Part shown: piece by piece, positions 36,481 through 49,571 of the stretch
Numbering within the stretch: position 1 is the first letter of the stretch
Layout of the letters: every line of letters begins with the position of its first letter
NCBI GenBank assembly: GCA_037501455.1
Contig: CM074855.1
Coordinates: 57,543,001 to 57,607,000, forward strand
Direction of reading: 5' to 3'
Source of the DNA: Lantana camara
Taxonomy: Eukaryota > Streptophyta > Magnoliopsida > Lamiales > Verbenaceae
DNA length: 64,000 bases
Notes under the pieces: generated by a model
Seen by the model: the letters and a program-made list of their open reading frames with translations, nothing else
Told to the model about the DNA's origin: nothing
Databases searched by the model: none
Position numbers and translations under genes: made by a program

Positions 36481-36908
36481 TCCCCGGGCGGGGACTTTTG
36501 CTGCTTAAAATCTCCCCGGGCGGGGAGATTGATTCTAGAATTATTATGTTGCTGCTGCATTCTTTTCCTCCTTTGCATGTTATGCTTGTAGTATGTGCCT
36601 GTGCATGTGAATTGGTTGATTAATTGCATGGATTAATATTTATTTCATTAGATGATAATTAATGTATGGTTTAAGTTTATGCCTAATTTCTAATGTTTGC
36701 ATGCATGTGGTTATGAGTGCAGGTATATTTACATATATATATATATATATATACTTGAGAATTCATGCATGCATGTTTAATGATGAAAGTTGCATTTATG
36801 AAATGTTTAAATTGATTTCTTCATGCATGCATGCTATATAATGTATAATTAAATATATTGAATTGTTAATATGCATGCATGGGTTTATGCTTATTGCATG
36901 TTATGTAC

Positions 36909-36971
<63 letters not shown>

Positions 36972-37098
36972 TATTATATATTTAATACTGTTTGATTTAA
37001 TTGAATTATGGAAATTAAATTGTTATTTATTTCATATTCCTATCTAATTTTCGATCTTGAATTGAATGTACTTAAATGTTATTCTCTAAGTGTTAACG
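36481..37098 (+). mobile_element. H1 LTR, second part
   Basis: This continues H1 after the Copia insertion. It begins inside a hairpin arm (TCCCC-GGGC-GGGGA, 36481-36494). A perfect 9-bp stem, AATCTCCCC with loop GGGC, follows at 36509-36530. Next come a GCTGCTGC and CATG-rich stretch and a long (TA)n run at about 36908-36968. It ends at H2. Confidence 0.7.
36908..36968. repeat. (TA)n microsatellite
   Basis: This is an uninterrupted run of about 30 TA units within H1. Confidence 0.9.
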
Positions 37099-37744
37099 TG
37101 TAACGCCCCGATTTCTCGGACGTAAAGGTAGGACGTATGTGTTTACCTAATTGCGCGAATTAATTGTTTTTACGTGTTTTATATTTAATTTTATTATAAT
37201 TGTTATTATTTTATTATGTTATATTATATTATCTTATTTTAATATTATTAATTTTATATAGATATGTCTCGTATATATATACATATATATATGTTTAATT
37301 ACTTTATTATTAATTTAATGATTATGCTAATTATATGTTACGTTAATTAATCATGTTTTAATTAGTTAAGTATATATATATATATAGTATACGTGGAAAA
37401 ATATAATTATGCATGAGAAATCATATTTTTGCATGGGAATTAATTTTGCATGATTTCTATTCCAATTATGCATGGGAGTTATAATATATGCATGGAATTA
37501 TGTTGAATTGCATGTATGAGTTTGTTCGTTTATTTTGTGCTTCGTTCTCTTATGAAATGATATCAAATTGCCACGAATTTGTAATATGTCGTACATATAT
37601 GTGTTATGGACATGATTTTATGCTCAATTTATGTTTTCGAATTCATTTGGTTAGTTAACGAATTTAATTTGTTTCGAGGAACCAAAACGGGGGCTAACGA
37701 GCACTTAGCGTACCCTTGGTTCCGAATTTAATATCTTGAGCTCG

Positions 37745-37764
37745 GGAACTCGGATTCGAGTTCC
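37745..37764 (+). promoter_or_regulatory. Promoter palindrome, H2
   Basis: GGAACTCG-GATT-CGAGTTCC is a perfect inverted repeat, identical on the sense strand to that of A, about 50 bp upstream of the TATA-like box. Confidence 0.75.
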
Positions 37765-38770
37765 GTCAACTCCGCTGAACTCGTAACGAAAATTTGAGTT
37801 TAGTAAACTTAGCCTTATAATTTTCCTAATTCATTTGAAACTCCGAAATCCAACCGAAAAACGAAACGGCATCCAACTTGACCTTGTTGCACTAATTCAG
37901 CCATAACTTGGCCAAACCACAACCAAATTAACCATGGTTTGATTCCTTTAAACCCTAACTCAACCACCTATCTAGATATTTCAAGCCTTGACCGAGATTA
38001 TCATCACACAAACCCCAAACATCAGCCAAAGCTACTGTTTTCTCTCCAGTCCCGTAACCCTTCATCCCTTGGAGATTTTGGAGCTCAAATCTCCTCCAAA
38101 CTTCAACCAATCATCAAGGTAAGTTAAGGGTTGTATTATATGATTAATTCTGATCACTTTCATCTTTCCATTCATGATTTTGAGCATGGTTCTTCATTTC
38201 TGAACTGTTTTTCCCGAAAATGTAGTTTTTGGGCAATTTCTTGATCTCCTTTGATTCTCAATGATTTTGATTGATTCCAAGCCTGAGATTAATTGTTTTA
38301 ACATCCTCGTATCAATTATGATCTTTGCTTTCGTGTTTGTTGAGATATATATGAGATATCTTTTATGAAATTTTCAGAAAATTCCACATGAAGGTCACGT
38401 ATGCTTCTATGCCTTGATTGATCACTTTTGGAACTGATTTACTTGTTGAATTTGTGTTGTTTTGCTGCGTATTTGATGACCTTTTGGACCTGAACTGAGT
38501 CGTTTGAGCTGAGAGCAAGCATGCTCTGTTTTCCTCCAGTTTTGGCCCTGTTTTCTCACGCTGTGTTGCTGTCATTTCCTTCCTTCTTTTGCTGTCAGTT
38601 TCATGACTTTGTAATGTGTGTTTTATCTGAGTTCTTGCAACTCTTTTGTACCTTGGTTAGCCTCCTTTGTTGCCTGGTTTTCCTGCGTTTTTAGCTGCCC
38701 TGTTTCTGCGTCAGTTCTGTTAAAAACAGAGGCTGTTGCTGGTGCGCGACACGGGCGTGCCATTCCTGGC

Positions 38771-38872
38771 CGTTCCAGCGAGGAACGGGGGTGCAGTGAT
38801 GGCCTGGACTTGCTGTACCGAGACACGGGGGTGTCTCGGCCTAAGCTTGGAGGGTGACACGGGGGTGTCACC
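38771..38872 (+). repeat. Intronic tetraloop hairpin cluster, H2
   Basis: CCGAGACAC-GGGG plus the complementary 9-bp arm (38818-38839). GGTGACAC-GGGG-GTGTCACC (38853-38872). CGTTCC-AGCGA-GGAACG (38771-38787). The first two match A's hairpins on the sense strand, including the GGGG loop. Confidence 0.85.
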
Positions 38873-39067
38873 CCGTTTTGCTTGAGCTTTTGCTGCATGC
38901 CTTGGTCTGTTGCTGCTACTGTTTCTCTGCGTCTTCCTGCTGCTGCTGCTGCTGCTTATATGTTTTTATTTGTGTGTTTGTGTTGCTGCTTTTGCTGCTC
39001 TTCTTGTGCAGAGGGGTGTGTGTGTGTTATTGTGCATGCATGGCTTGTGTGTGTGCATGGCTTTGTG

Positions 39068-41522
39068 CCTCTTTCTTTGTCAGTCGGGTTAAAGGACCAG
39101 CGATCTTCGAAAAATCCTGCACGAATCTCCGATAATAGCCTGCCAAACCCAAGAAACTTCTTACCTCTGAGGCATTCTTTGGACTTTGCCACTAAGTAAC
39201 TGTCTCAATCTTAGAAGGATCTACTTCCAGACCTTTACTCGAGACAATGTGGCCTAGAAAAGCTACCCGCTCGATCCAGAATTCACACTTGCTAAACTTG
39301 GCAAACAATTGGTGCTCCCTCAAAGTGTTCAATACAATTCTCAGATGTCGAGCATGATCCTCAGGAGTCCTCGAATAGACCAGAATATCATCGATAAAGA
39401 TCACCACAAATTTATCGAGGTAGGGACGAAAAATCCTGTGCATCATATCCATAAAAGCAGCTGGGGCATTAGTTAACCCAAAGGGCATCACTACAAACTC
39501 ATAATGCCCATATCGAGTGTTGAATCCTGTCTTAGGAATATCCTCTTCTTTGATTTTCAACTGATAGTATCCTTGTCTCAAGTCGAGTTTTGAATACACC
39601 CCCGAACCCTGCAACATGTCGAATAAATCCTCAATGTGGGGCAAAGGATACTTGTTCTTCACTGTCATCCGATTGAGTTCCCGGTAATCTATACACATCC
39701 TCAAAGTTCCATCCTTCTTCTTAACAAAAAGAACTGGCGCACCCCAAGGTGAAGAACTTGGCCGAATATATCCTATCTCAAGCAACTCTTCAATCTGAAT
39801 CTTTAGTTCCTTCAATTCGGCCGGAGCCATCCGATATGGAGTCTTAGAAAATGGTTCGGATCCCGGATGTAGGTCTATCACGAATTCAATCTCACGATCC
39901 GGTGGCAAGGAATCCAAAGTCTCAGGAAACACATCAGTAAATTCCTTCACAACTTCGGTATCTTCTAACTTCACTTGATCCTTCGGCTTGTTAAGGAGAT
40001 AAGCAATAAATCCCATGGCTCCCTCTCTTATTAGTCTGTGAGCTTCTGTGAAAGACAAGAGACGCACTGATTTTGAACCAACACCCACAATCAAATCATC
40101 TCCCAAAATAACCTTCTTCGTAAAACAGTCCACCTTGGCCCGATGCCGAGACAACCAATCCATCCCAAGAATAACCCCATATCTTTTCATAGGCATAATA
40201 ATCAGATCTGCAGGATAATCTCTCCCTTCCAAACTGATTGAACACTCCCGAACAATCTGATCTGTCTGAAGACTTCCACCGAGAGGAGAACTCACCAAAT
40301 AACAAATATGTAAACAAGTAACAGGCAAGCACAGAGTAGCAGCTAAATCACACGAAATAAAAGAATGCGTCGCACCAGGATCAAAGAGTGCATGAATGTT
40401 CGTGGTATGAATGCATATAGTACCTTCCACCACGGCGGTAGGGTCGACCTCTGCATCCTGTTCCTCGCCCTCAAGGGCATATGCACGTGCCTGAATCATA
40501 GGTCTCGGTGCTCCCCTTTGAAATCCAGGGTTCTTTTTAGGACAAACATCAGCCATGTGATCTCCCTTCCCACAAATAAGGCACAAACCCAATCTTCTTC
40601 GGCAGTTGTTATAGGAGTGGGTCGGTCCTCCACAATGAAGGCATGGAGGTACAGTGTGACGAAAATCAGTAGAATTAGGTGTTGCGGGTAGAATCCTCGG
40701 GGCCTGTGGAGCTGATCCTCCCAATCGTAACTTCTTAATAGGAACCTTGTTCTGTGGAGCAGTATGTACCATCGGCCTCTTCCCAGAGCTCGATCCAGAA
40801 TCTCGTCGCATAGGTGCTCTAAAAATTGGATCCTTTTTCTTGTACTCCTCCTCCTATACTAAAGCTCTCTGAACAGTATCAGCAAAAGACTCAAAGTTAT
40901 GCCCGGCCTGACCATGCCTCAAATCCTGCCTCAACCCTGCAATAAACTTTTTGGCCTTCCTTTTCTCATCCCGGGTGATGTGTGGAGCATACTTCCCGAG
41001 CCTGTTAAAAGCAGCAATATACTGGGCCACAGTACGGTTGCCCTGTTTCAGATCCATAAACTCTTGCTCCTTCCTCTCTCGAACTACTTCGGGTACCATA
41101 TAATCTCTGAACTCCCTCTTGAAGATCTCCCAAGTTACGTCCTCTCCATCGACTTCCAATCTCTCTTTCGTTCTCTCCCACCAATCATAAGCCTCGCCAT
41201 CCAACTGAAAGATAGCAAACTGAGCCCTCTCATGTGTAGTAAACTGTCTGATCTCGAAAATCCTCTCCAATCGAGTAAGCCATCCCTCTGCTACAGCATC
41301 ATCTAAAGAACCCGAAAACCGAGAGGGGTTATAGCTCAGAAATACCCCATGAGAATCCCTGTGGTTCGGCTGAGGTGCTAACTGTTCTGTCGGCGGTGGT
41401 GGTGCTTGAGCTCTCCGTTGCTCAACAAAGTTATACACTGCTTCCATAAAATTCTCCATATTCATTGGAGGTGGTGGTGGCTGTGGTGATGGAGACCTGT
41501 GTCTATCTCTCCTTGGCGGCAT
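39068..41522 (-). pseudogene. Gypsy element C gag-protease-RT polyprotein (three open segments)
   Basis: This is a single-frame gag-pol of chromovirus type (Tekay/Del-like by style). The probable start is the ATG at 41522 (MPPRRDRHRSP). Gag has the WWERT capsid motif and an AGLRQDL segment. An in-frame TAG at 40854-40856 follows, then two CCHC knuckles ([28 protein letters not shown]), protease (FDPGATHSF), and RT with [10 protein letters not shown] and the catalytic [10 protein letters not shown] second TAG is at 39192-39194, after which [11 protein letters not shown] continues the frame to about 39068, where it is truncated. RNase H, integrase and chromodomain are missing. Both stops are single-codon breaks in an otherwise well kept frame. 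Confidence 0.9.
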
Positions 41523-41717
41523 CCTGTCCAAGAATCATCAAAATGCATGCCATTTTTAATTCATGCATGAAATGCGAATGATTCAAGCAAAGTCAAGAGT
41601 TGGAGCACATAATCACATAAGAAATGCATACGCAACACGTTGACAAGTTGTTCCTAAAAGAGCCGTACGACCTAAACTGACTCGACCCGACATGAGAGCC
41701 AGGGTTTTGCAACCTCA

Positions 41718-41730
41718 GGCTCTGATACCA
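41718..41730 (-). other. PBS of element C
   Basis: The sense strand TGGTATCAGAGCC lies 8 nt from the LTR end and is complementary to tRNA-iMet. Confidence 0.9.
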
Positions 41731-43429
41731 CTTAAGGATGTAGCACCTGAGCGTAAGGTACCACATCCCCCGCACCGAGACCCGACCCGCATATGAAATG
41801 GAAGTCCATACACGTGCCGAATCACGGCGAACGGGGACACAACACACACGCTAAGCTAGGCGGGAGCTAACCCTTAAACCAATCAAGCACCAACAGAGAT
41901 ATAATCAGAGTCAAAATGATAAATACGCGGAAGCATAATCATAAGTCATAAGTCATAATCAACGTGGCCACACGGCCTACAAAACAAGTACGCCCGAATT
42001 CATAACAATTCATATCATATAGTAGAGTATGACAAAATAAGGTATGTAGTGAGTGCTAAGTACAAATACAAGACCTAGACGACTCGTATTCCCGCCTAGC
42101 ACTCCAAAACCTGCATAACACAACTGAAAACAATACGGGTTCAGTCTATAGGAGATTGGTGGGTATAAAACGGGGGCATAATATATAAGTATCGCGGAAT
42201 TTAAACATATTCATGCAAGTAGTAATCCCGACGAAGTTTTAGAATAATTTCCCAAGTGGGTGAAAACAAAGAAAGACATCTTCGGGATTACCACAATCAT
42301 TTTCATTCATAAAGGTATTCATATCCCTGCCGAGGGGCGTGAATTATCTCCAACCAACACCTCGTGTAATCATAATCATTATTCATAATCAATATTCATT
42401 CGTTATCATGCATAATCAATCTTTTGTGTACAGTCATACGATTCATAATCATACATATACTCCTTCTTCCTCCGGTTGGTGGACAAGTTAGCTAGACTTG
42501 ACCACCGGTTCATACATAGGCAATGAGGGTACATGAATCCCTCAAAGGCACTCGGCTCCCATTCCCCGCCAATCTCCTAGCGAGGTCCGGAGTCGCCGTT
42601 AGTTTGGTGGAACTAGTACACGGGATCACCGTCGGTCCTCGCCTCCCCGGATTGCCACGTGCACTAAGTCCCGGGGCCCGTGTGATTCATAATCATATCA
42701 TGCATTCGCCAAAATCAGGTAGCAATTTAAACATAAAAAGGGTTCACGTTTAAAAATCATTTACTCGATAAAAAGACTCGATATACATATATTATAATTT
42801 TTGGCTTAAAACTTTTCAAGTAGGGATATATCGGGTCATCTTAACTAATAGAAGAGAAACCCACCTCGAAAATCACAAGAATTAGGCACAAGCAACTCAA
42901 GGCTCGCCCTCGTCTCCAACCGTACCCGAATCTGTGCAAAAGAGACAGTGTAAGACTCAAAATGACCACTTACGACGCACGACAATGTTATGCATATGAT
43001 ATGAAATGCATACAATTTATAATTCATGAGATGAATTCACATAAGCAATTAATTCAATTAATACATTCCATTCACAAAGATTTCACGTTCATACTTTCCA
43101 CAATTCATAATTCATATATTTCACATTTCGAATCACATATATCAATTCAATATTCTATAACACAATTTATTGTCATAAAATAAATGAGATAAGACACATA
43201 ATTCAATTTAAACATTTAATGTACACATTTACAATTTCATCAAATTCATCCAAATTCAAAATATAAAATATGAAGTATATATATATATACAGACTATATA
43301 ATATATATATCACATATACCCAACACACACATATATATATAATACATGATTAATAGGTAATTATATATACATCACACAATTGCATGCATGCAAATACTAT
43401 AACTTATATATATATATATACACGTACTG

Positions 43430-43433
43430 CATG

Positions 43434-43464
<31 letters not shown>

Positions 43465-43479
43465 TACATGCATACTATG

Positions 43480-43519
<40 letters not shown>

Positions 43520-43870
43520 GTAATGCATGCAACATACACATGCATAACATATAGTTATATATAAGCACACACACACACGTAACCCATGAATGCACACACA
43601 CAGAATATAGGTAGCACACACACATGCAGATTATATACAACACCCACACAGATCACACATATGTTTATACACACACAGACTACATAGATACATGCACACA
43701 CAGACGGATTACATACACACACAGATCACACGTATATATATATACACACACAGATTACATATATACAATATACACACACATACAGATTTCATATAAACAT
43801 GCACACACACAGATTTCATATATATATATATATATACACACATTACATATACATATATATACAGAGAGAA
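43430..43870. repeat. (TA)n tracts and CACACACAGATTACATA-type minisatellite
   Basis: Several (TA)n runs (43430-43520) are followed by about eight degenerate units of roughly 25-30 bp built on CACACACAGATTACATATA. A 211-codon plus-strand open frame here is only a by-product of this repeat. Confidence 0.8.
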
Positions 43871-44772
43871 CACGCAGCGGCACAGCGATCACGAGCAGCA
43901 ACACAGCAACCAACACAGTAGCAGCAATTCACGCAACATTAACACAACAACAGCAGGAGCAGGGCACAGACGCAACAAGAAGAAAAACAGAGCATCTACC
44001 TCCCCATGCTTCCCAGAATATACAGAAGAAAACAAGACTCAACAACAACCCAAAAACTGACCAATCCAACCTTATAATTTCAGTAAGGAATCAAGCTATC
44101 AACAACCATTACCAAGGAAACATAGCAGCCCCAAAAACAGACGCAGCAGCAACGGATTTCCAGAAACAGAGGAGCAAAAATTTCAGATCTAATAAAGTTG
44201 TGATGAAATCACTCAAACACGGTTCATATATCATAAAGCATACCCCTAAGTTCATATAAGATCCATTAATTCAGCAAGGAACAATAGACCAAGTTGTGCA
44301 GATTCAAAATCTCCCAGATTCACACTGTTCACGAAATTGCTCCAAAATCCACAAAACTGAATCACGGCCAAATTCAATCGGTAGGAAAGATTAAGAACAG
44401 AAACTAAACACATAACACACATTACCTGCAAGAAAGAAGTGAGGAAGAAGAAGATAGGGGCTGGTTTCTCACTCTCTCGGCCAAGAACGAAGGAAATGGA
44501 GAAGAGCTTCAAAATCAGCTGAATCCTTGCTTCTGTGAATAGTGACGGGGCTGAGGTGATAGGTGGTCTGAAGTGTGATGGAGTTGGTGTAATATGGTCA
44601 AGGTTAGGTGGATTTAGGTTAGGGTATGGGCTAAGTATTAATTTAACAGCTCGAGAGGGTACAATTTCAGCCGCGTCAAGTTTCGGTTTTTCGGAGGTTC
44701 AAACGGGGTTAGAAAAATATAAGGCTTGTTTCGTTCAACCCGAATTCTCGATATGAGTTCAGTTAAGGTGAC

Positions 44773-44792
44773 GAAACTCGAATCTGAGTTCC
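44773..44792 (-). promoter_or_regulatory. Promoter palindrome, element C (imperfect)
   Basis: The sense strand reads GGAACTCA-GATT-CGAGTTTC, aligned with the perfect copies in A and H2. One G-U pair and one A-C mismatch at the loop end. Confidence 0.6.
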
Positions 44793-45361
44793 GTAGCTCA
44801 AGTTACGGCTTCCGGAACCAAAGGTGCGCTAAAAGCCCTTTAAAGTCCATTTGGTCCCGTAAAAGAAATTAAATCCGAAAACACGTAAAAAGAGATCGAA
44901 AACGAGCGTCGAGCATACACACGTAAACATAACTCACATAATTTACACATATCAAAAATTCACAAAAATCGGAATTGAATTCAGACACGAACAACACACG
45001 TTTCAAACGTCACAAAATATCATTCACAAAATTCGAATAATAAATAAAAACCCTACGTAACTAATGCGTTAATTAAATAATTAATCAATTAATTCATAAT
45101 AGTTACGTAATTAGCATAATAATAATATTTAATGCATAATTAACATATAAACAACTAATTAACATAATAATTAACATTAACGTAATAAAATAAAATTAAT
45201 TAATCTAATTACAAAATTAATTAATTAAACTAACGAAATTAAATGATTAAATTAAAATTAAATTAATTAAATAACCAAATAATTACGTAATTAATTAATT
45301 TAAATTGCGCAATTAATACACATACGTCATACCTGTACGAACGAAAAATCGGTATGTTACA

Positions 45362-46689
45362 GAACAACCCCAGACAACCCGATCCGTCTGCAAACTACCT
45401 CCAAGAGGCGAACTCACATAATAACAGGAATTTGAGCAAATAACAGGTAGGCACAGAGAGGCACATAGATCAGATGATATAAAAGTATGCGTGGCACCCG
45501 GATCGAATAATGCATGAATGCTCGTGTTATGAATGCAAACGGTACCTTCCACAACGGCGTTTGGATCAACCTCGACATTCTGCTCCTCGCTCTTAAGGGC
45601 ATAAGCTCGTGCCTGAACCATCGGTCTCTGAAGCCCAGCTTGATATCCTGGAATCTTGTCCGGGCATGCAAAAGCCATATGATCTCCTATCCCGCAAATC
45701 AAACACAACTTCAATCTTTTTCGGCAATTGTTATAAGAATGAGTTGGTCATCCACAATAAGTACACGGTGGCTGATCGTTGCGAGATCCCTTAGGAACCG
45801 GTGGAGCCTAAGGCGGTCGTGGAACGGGTGCAATCGGACCTCCAATTCTCGGCTTCTTGAAAGACCCTTTTTGTGGTAGAACTGGTGCATTCATCAGCCT
45901 CTTTCCTTTGTTGAATCCCCAGCCGAATCCTGATCCTTGTCCTTGGCGAGAAACTGGCCTCCTCGCATTCACAGAATCTTCAACCTTTAAGGCTTTCGAA
46001 GTAGCCTTCGCCCAAGTGCTCGTATTAACTGCCTCTAGAACTGTCTGCATATCCGGTCGAAGCCCCTGAATAAACTGCATAGCCTTATGGAAGTCATCGC
46101 CTGCTATATTTGGTGCATAGCGGGATAACCTCTCTTACTCTGAAATATATTCGGCCACAAACCTCGATCCTTGCTTCAATTCGGTGAATTCCCTAAGCCT
46201 TCGAGTACGGGATAAGGGAGGGATGAATTTATTCCTGAATTCCCTTGTAAATACTTCCCAATTGATCTCTTCTCCAGCTGCTTCCAAGGCTATCCGTGTC
46301 CTTTCCCACCAAGAGTAGGCTTCTCCTTGTATTAAAGTGATGGTGCATCTAGCCTTCTCTCGGGACTCACATGGAAAGAGCTCCCATATCCTCTCAACTT
46401 CCTTCAGCCACACTTCCGCCTGCATATCATTTCCCTTGAAGAACTTGGGAGGTCTTTGATTCTAAAACTCCCTAAGTATAACAGAAATTGGTGCCTCGGG
46501 CGGAACAACAGGTGTAGGTGGTGCTGGAAGTGCCGGTGGTACATAATCTCGCAGCCTTTGATCTATGATATTGATAACTGAATTAACAATGGCCTCTGCC
46601 GGCGGTGGTTGTGGAGGTGGAGGTGTATGAGTACGATCACGATGATGACGCCGTCCTGGGGATCGATCTCGATGTCTACGTGGAGGCAT
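45362..46689 (-). pseudogene. Gypsy element D gag-protease fragment (broken)
   Basis: This is a relative of C's gag. It starts MPPRRHRDRSPGRR at 46689, with a Pro-rich N-terminus, capsid (SWWERTRIALEAAGEEINWE), GLRPDM segment and basic linker. Two knuckles follow (CTYCG...PTHSYNNC and CLICGIGDHMAFAC), then protease with FDPGATHTFIS. Four in-frame stops interrupt it: 46462-46464, 46135-46137, 45808-45810 and 45748-45750. Element C's LTR cuts it just after the protease active site, and no continuation is found in the window. Confidence 0.9.
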
Positions 46690-46882
46690 CCTGTCAATAA
46701 ACACTAAAAATGCGTGCTATTTTTAGTTTATGCATGTTAATGCAATTAATTCACCCAAAATTCAAAATTTAAAACAACTAAGCACGAAAGAGATGCATAT
46801 ACAACACATTGTCAAGTAGTCCCCAAGCCGAATGACCTAGACTGACTCACACGACACGAAAGCCCGGGTTTTGCAACCCTAA

Positions 46883-46894
46883 GCTCTGATACCA
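46883..46894 (-). other. PBS of element D
   Basis: The sense strand TGGTATCAGAGC lies 8 nt from the LTR end and is complementary to tRNA-iMet. Confidence 0.9.
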
Positions 46895-48317
46895 CTTAAG
46901 GATGTAGCACCCGAGCGCAAGGTACCACATCCCCCGCACCGAGACCCGACCTGACCCGAATATGAAATGGACGATCCATACTCGAGCTAAATCACGGCGA
47001 ACGGGGACAAACACACACTCTAAGCTAGGTGGGCTAACCCTTAAACCGTAAAATCAGAATAAACAATAAAGCAGAAGCAATAAGCGAATATACATCATAT
47101 ATATATATACAATGAGCATCATGGCTCCAAAAATAAGTCATATACATCATCAATTGCCGTCACGGCTCAAATAAGTACGCTCCATAATATCATTCATATA
47201 CAAGGATTAAAAGTAGAGTACTCGTATACCAAATCATAACTAGTGCATGCAAGTGTAAAACCCAAAATATAAGAGCTAGAGACGAATGCAAGACCTAGGA
47301 CTCGTATTCCCGCCTAGCTCCCTCGACACCTACACGACACAGCTGAAAACCAAACGGGTTCAGTCCAAAAGGGACTGGTGGGTATAAAAACAGGGCATAA
47401 ATATAATATACGGCGGTAATTAAACATTCACATGCAGTTTATAATCCCAAGTGAAGCTTTTAAAGAATTTCCCAAGTGGGTGAATATAAATCATCAAAAT
47501 GGATTATAACGATTCAATTACATTAGGTCATTATTGGCCCGGCGAGTGGGCGTGCATTATCTCCAACCAACACCTTGTGTAAATCATTTAAAAATTCATT
47601 CATTCTTTCTTTTCATGCATAACATTCTTTTGTGCACATTCATTAACATTTGTACCTTCTTCCTCCAGGGTTCTTGGTGGGTTTCCAAGGCCCGACCGCC
47701 CATTCATTGACCAAAAGTGGTTACATGACTCGCCAGATGGCGCTCAACGTCCATTCCTCGCTAACTCCTAACGAGGTCCGGTTACGCCTTTCATTGGTGG
47801 AACTAGTGTGAGGGATCACCGTCGGCCCATGCCTCCCCGGATAGCCACTTACACTATGTCCCTAGGCCCCATTCGTGCATTCGTTCATTTTTTGCCAAAA
47901 CATTATGTAGGGTTTATAAAACAAGGCTTTACGTTGAAAACATTTACTCTTTAAAACGACTCTCTCTATATATATAATTTTGGTCGAAAACTTTCACATT
48001 GAAGGTATATATAGGGTCTTATACCTACATAGAAGAGAAACCCACCTTAAACCGTAAAAAGGAGAAAACACGAGCCTCACTGACCGGCCTCGTCTCCAAC
48101 GGGATCAAAATCTGTGCAAGAAAGGTGAAGTGAGACTCAATATGACCAAATAAGATGCTTGGCAATGTAATGATCATGATATGAATATGTAAAAGATAAG
48201 ATTATGTTATGAAAATGTTCATGTGCACTATTAAGGAATTTAAATTATATAATCAAGTCATTCATTCACTCTCATTCGAATTCATAAATTCACATTTTCA
48301 ATCCAATTAATCAAAGA

Positions 48318-48540
48318 ATTCAAATAGGAGCATAGCAAGTATTCAATCGCATTTACAATTAGAACATAAACAATTAAACACATTCAATTAAATCAAATAA
48401 CATTTAATATGTAATAAACATATATAAATATATATATATATATTCAAATAGGAGCATAGCACGTATTCAATCGCATTTACAATTAGAACATAAACAATTA
48501 AACACATTCAATTAAATCAAATAACATTTAATATGTAATA

Positions 48541-48599
<59 letters not shown>

Positions 48600-48600
48600 A
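48318..48600. repeat. 124-bp tandem duplication and (AT)n run in LTR D
   Basis: The unit beginning TTCAAATAGGAGCATAGC occurs at 48318 and again 124 bp later, with one visible change (AAGTATT/ACGTATT). A pure (AT)n run at about 48544-48597 follows the second copy. Confidence 0.85.
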
Positions 48601-48644
48601 TACACCACATGCATGCAACGTACATATATGCAAGAAATTCAGAA

Positions 48645-48768
48645 GGTGACACGCCCGTGTCACCAATATAAAGTAAACTGGGACACCCCCGTGTCTCGGT
48701 ACAGCGGGATCAGATAAACTTGCACCCCCGTGTCATGCTGAAGAAGAAAAAGTTGACACGCCCGTGTC
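48645..48768 (-). repeat. Intronic tetraloop hairpin cluster, element D
   Basis: GGTGACAC-GCCC-GTGTCACC (48645-48664, perfect). GACAC-CCCC-GTGTC (48682-48695). GACAC-GCCC-GTGTC (48755-48768). Sense-strand loops are GGGC or GGGG. Confidence 0.85.
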
Positions 48769-49571
48769 TAAAGTACGCAGCAGAAAAACAGAGCAACAAC
48801 AAAACAGAGCAGAACTAAGGCACAACCTTCCCAACACTTTCAGCCATCAATTAATCACAAGTATGCAGCAAAATAACTCCAAACCAACGTGCAACCATGC
48901 TCTCAAACCAACAAGACGTGAGGTGGGGTGTATGGTGATCATTTCATGCCAAAGCTTCAACAACTCATTAATGGTGGCTCATAAATGCCTCAACTAACAG
49001 CTAATACATCACCATAAATGTAAAAAGGAGATCAAAACAATCATTTTCATGCTTGGAATCATTCAAAAAGCTCAAGAATTGAAAGAGATCAACCAAAATT
49101 CTCAAAACCTAAAGATCTACTCAAGGCAGCCATATATCCATGAAATCATGATCAAAATTAGGGATGAATGAATGAAAATGACTCATATTGAATGTACATA
49201 ACATATCTAAGCTTACCTTGTGGATTATTGGAGGTTTGGAAGAAGATTTGAGCTTGAATCTCTTGGTTGGGCTTGAGATACGGGAAAAACTGGGAAGCAG
49301 AAGATGTTTGGCCAATTTTCAGCAAGTGGGAAGGGTTAGTTCAGTTTGGGGGGTTAATTTCTGAATAAAGGGTTGAGTTAGGGTTCTATAGAGTCTAACC
49401 ATGGTTAATTTGGTCATTAAATGAATGAGTTATGGCCATATATGTGCAACAAGGTCAGTTTGGTCGCCGTTTCATTTTTCGGTTGGACTTCGGAGGTTCA
49501 AATGACTTTGGAAAAATATAAGGCTAAGTTTATTAAACCCAAATCTTCGATACGAGTTCAACGAAGTTGAC

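Larger units (their letters stand above)
37099..39067 (+). mobile_element. H2 LTR, plus strand, truncated
   Basis: It starts TGTAACGCCCCG. Contents in order: TTAGCGCACC-type promoter block (about 37689-37865), palindrome (37745-37764), TATA-like box (about 37812), mini-ORF (37934-37942), donor ATCAAG|GTAAGTT (intron would start at 38119), and hairpin cluster (38771-38872). It breaks off at about 39067 against the pol of C. No coding frame has a recognised domain. Confidence 0.75.
41523..44426 (-). other. Predicted intron in element C
   Basis: The donor TTGCAG|GTAATG has its exon end at 44426. The acceptor TTCTTGGACAG|GATG is placed so the exon begins one base before the gag ATG. The intron is about 2.9 kb and removes the LTR 3' half, PBS and leader. 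This would bring the gag ATG close to the 5' end. Confidence 0.6.
41739..45361 (-). mobile_element. Element C, 5' LTR (3,623 bp)
   Basis: Sense ends are TGTAACATACC (45361) and GGTGCTACA (41739). It holds a promoter block with an imperfect palindrome (44773-44792), the donor (44426), a CA/TA-rich repeat zone (43260-43870) and a conserved GC-rich block (about 42320-42690). It is inserted in the protease-coding region of D; the 5-base flank is GAACA. Confidence 0.9.
46690..49217 (-). other. Predicted intron in element D
   Basis: The donor CACAAG|GTAAGC has its exon end at 49217. The acceptor TTTATTGACAG|GATGCC has its exon starting one base before the gag ATG. A branch-like AACTAAAA lies upstream of the acceptor. 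The intron is about 2.5 kb and contains the hairpin cluster and PBS. Confidence 0.6.

Noticed and set aside
38854..39199. Overlapping plus-strand frames rich in Cys/Leu
   Set aside because: They come from CTG-rich and TGTG-rich LTR sequence across the H2/C junction, with no domain.
43624..44259. 211-codon plus-strand frame
   Set aside because: It is created by the CACACACAGATTACATA-type minisatellite (Thr/His/Ile repeats) on the antisense strand of LTR C.
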